A stretch of 7,012 bases of DNA from Pseudomonadota bacterium (GTDB lineage Bacteria > Pseudomonadota > Alphaproteobacteria > Caulobacterales > Caulobacteraceae). The translations under genes and the position numbers were made by a program. Position 1 is the stretch's first letter. Each line of letters begins with the position of its first letter. The stretch covers positions 1 through 7,012 of the forward strand of contig JAEYAO010000045.1 in the NCBI GenBank assembly GCA_023456105.1, given 5' to 3'. Below the pieces are notes generated by a model. That model was given only the letters and a program-made list of their open reading frames with translations. It made no database searches and was not told the DNA's origin. Positions 6,737-7,012 of this stretch are shown piece after piece.

Positions 6737-7012
6737 ATGTCCGAAGACAAGCGTCCCCCATCGCCCGAGCCCTTCGCCCGCAAGTCGGTGCAGTGGGGGC
6801 GCATGCCGCAGGCCACCTTTCACGCCGGCCCCTTGCCTCAGCCCGCGCGCCAGCCCGGTCCGCCCGCAGGCTTCAAGCCGCTGACCCCGCCAAAGCCGCC
6901 GGAACCCGGCCCGGCGCAGACATCCGCGCAGAGCCGTTCCACGCCGACGCCCGCCGCGCCGCCGGCCCGACCGTCGGCGGGGGTGTTTGGCGGTTCGCTG
7001 GTGCCGCAGAAG
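6737..7012 (+). CDS. proline-rich protein of unknown function, N-terminus only (runs off right edge)
   Basis: An open frame of 92 codons runs from the ATG at 6737 to the window edge. A TGA in the same frame at 6728-6730, two codons upstream, makes this the earliest possible ATG; a GAAG-containing weak ribosome site precedes it. The product begins MSEDKRPPSPEPFARKSVQW and is strikingly proline-rich: 24 of 92 residues, with PP, KPP and TPP runs between about 32 and 83. There is no signal peptide or membrane segment so far, so this is a disordered cytoplasmic N-terminus. Such regions often precede a single membrane helix or a folded C-terminal domain, but neither is visible. It lies 44 bases after the permease on the same strand and may be co-transcribed with it. 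I do not recognise the family. Confidence 0.75.
   Translation, partial: MSEDKRPPSPEPFARKSVQWGRMPQATFHAGPLPQPARQPGPPAGFKPLTPPKPPEPGPAQTSAQSRSTPTPAAPPARPSAGVFGGSLVPQK

Overview
The window is about 7 kb of high-GC DNA that reads as ordinary chromosome of an alphaproteobacterium. Caulobacterales, close to Brevundimonas or Caulobacter, is my best guess. That is an inference from gene content (an E. coli-type MotA with no motB beside it, an FATP-type acyl-CoA synthetase, a DUF2218 protein), from GC-rich codon use, and from alphaproteobacterial-looking promoter boxes. There is no rRNA, tRNA, CRISPR array, insertion sequence, integrase or attachment site, and base and codon composition look uniform throughout.

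The left part (1-4534) is all on the minus strand. From the right-hand end of that block to the left it holds a secreted lipoprotein with the PQQ-dependent sugar/sorbosone dehydrogenase fold (3224-4534), a long/very-long-chain acyl-CoA synthetase of the FATP type (1237-3033), the flagellar stator protein MotA (291-1160), and the N-terminus of a small alanine-rich lipoprotein that runs off the left edge (1-117). The gaps of 190, 76 and 173 bases contain short inverted repeats and candidate promoter elements, so these genes are probably separate transcription units and not one operon.

A 93-base divergent intergenic region (4535-4627) separates them from a plus-strand block: a small DUF2218 protein (4628-4912), an ABC transporter ATPase (4987-5925) and its ABC-2 permease (5922-6692), then the N-terminus of a proline-rich protein cut by the right edge (6737-7012). 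ATPase and permease overlap by four bases (GTGA) and match E. coli YadG/YadH in length and sequence, so they form a translationally coupled exporter pair. The proline-rich gene follows after only 44 bases and may share their transcript.

The genes do not form a single pathway: motility, fatty-acid activation, periplasmic sugar oxidation and an export pump of unknown substrate sit side by side. I found no convincing new biological system. The items most worth checking are regulatory: a 7-bp inverted repeat with ECF-like GGAAC boxes in the divergent region, a TTAA-N3-TTAA motif upstream of motA, and a hairpin inside the putative promoter of the ABC operon. The truncated proline-rich protein is also worth extending.
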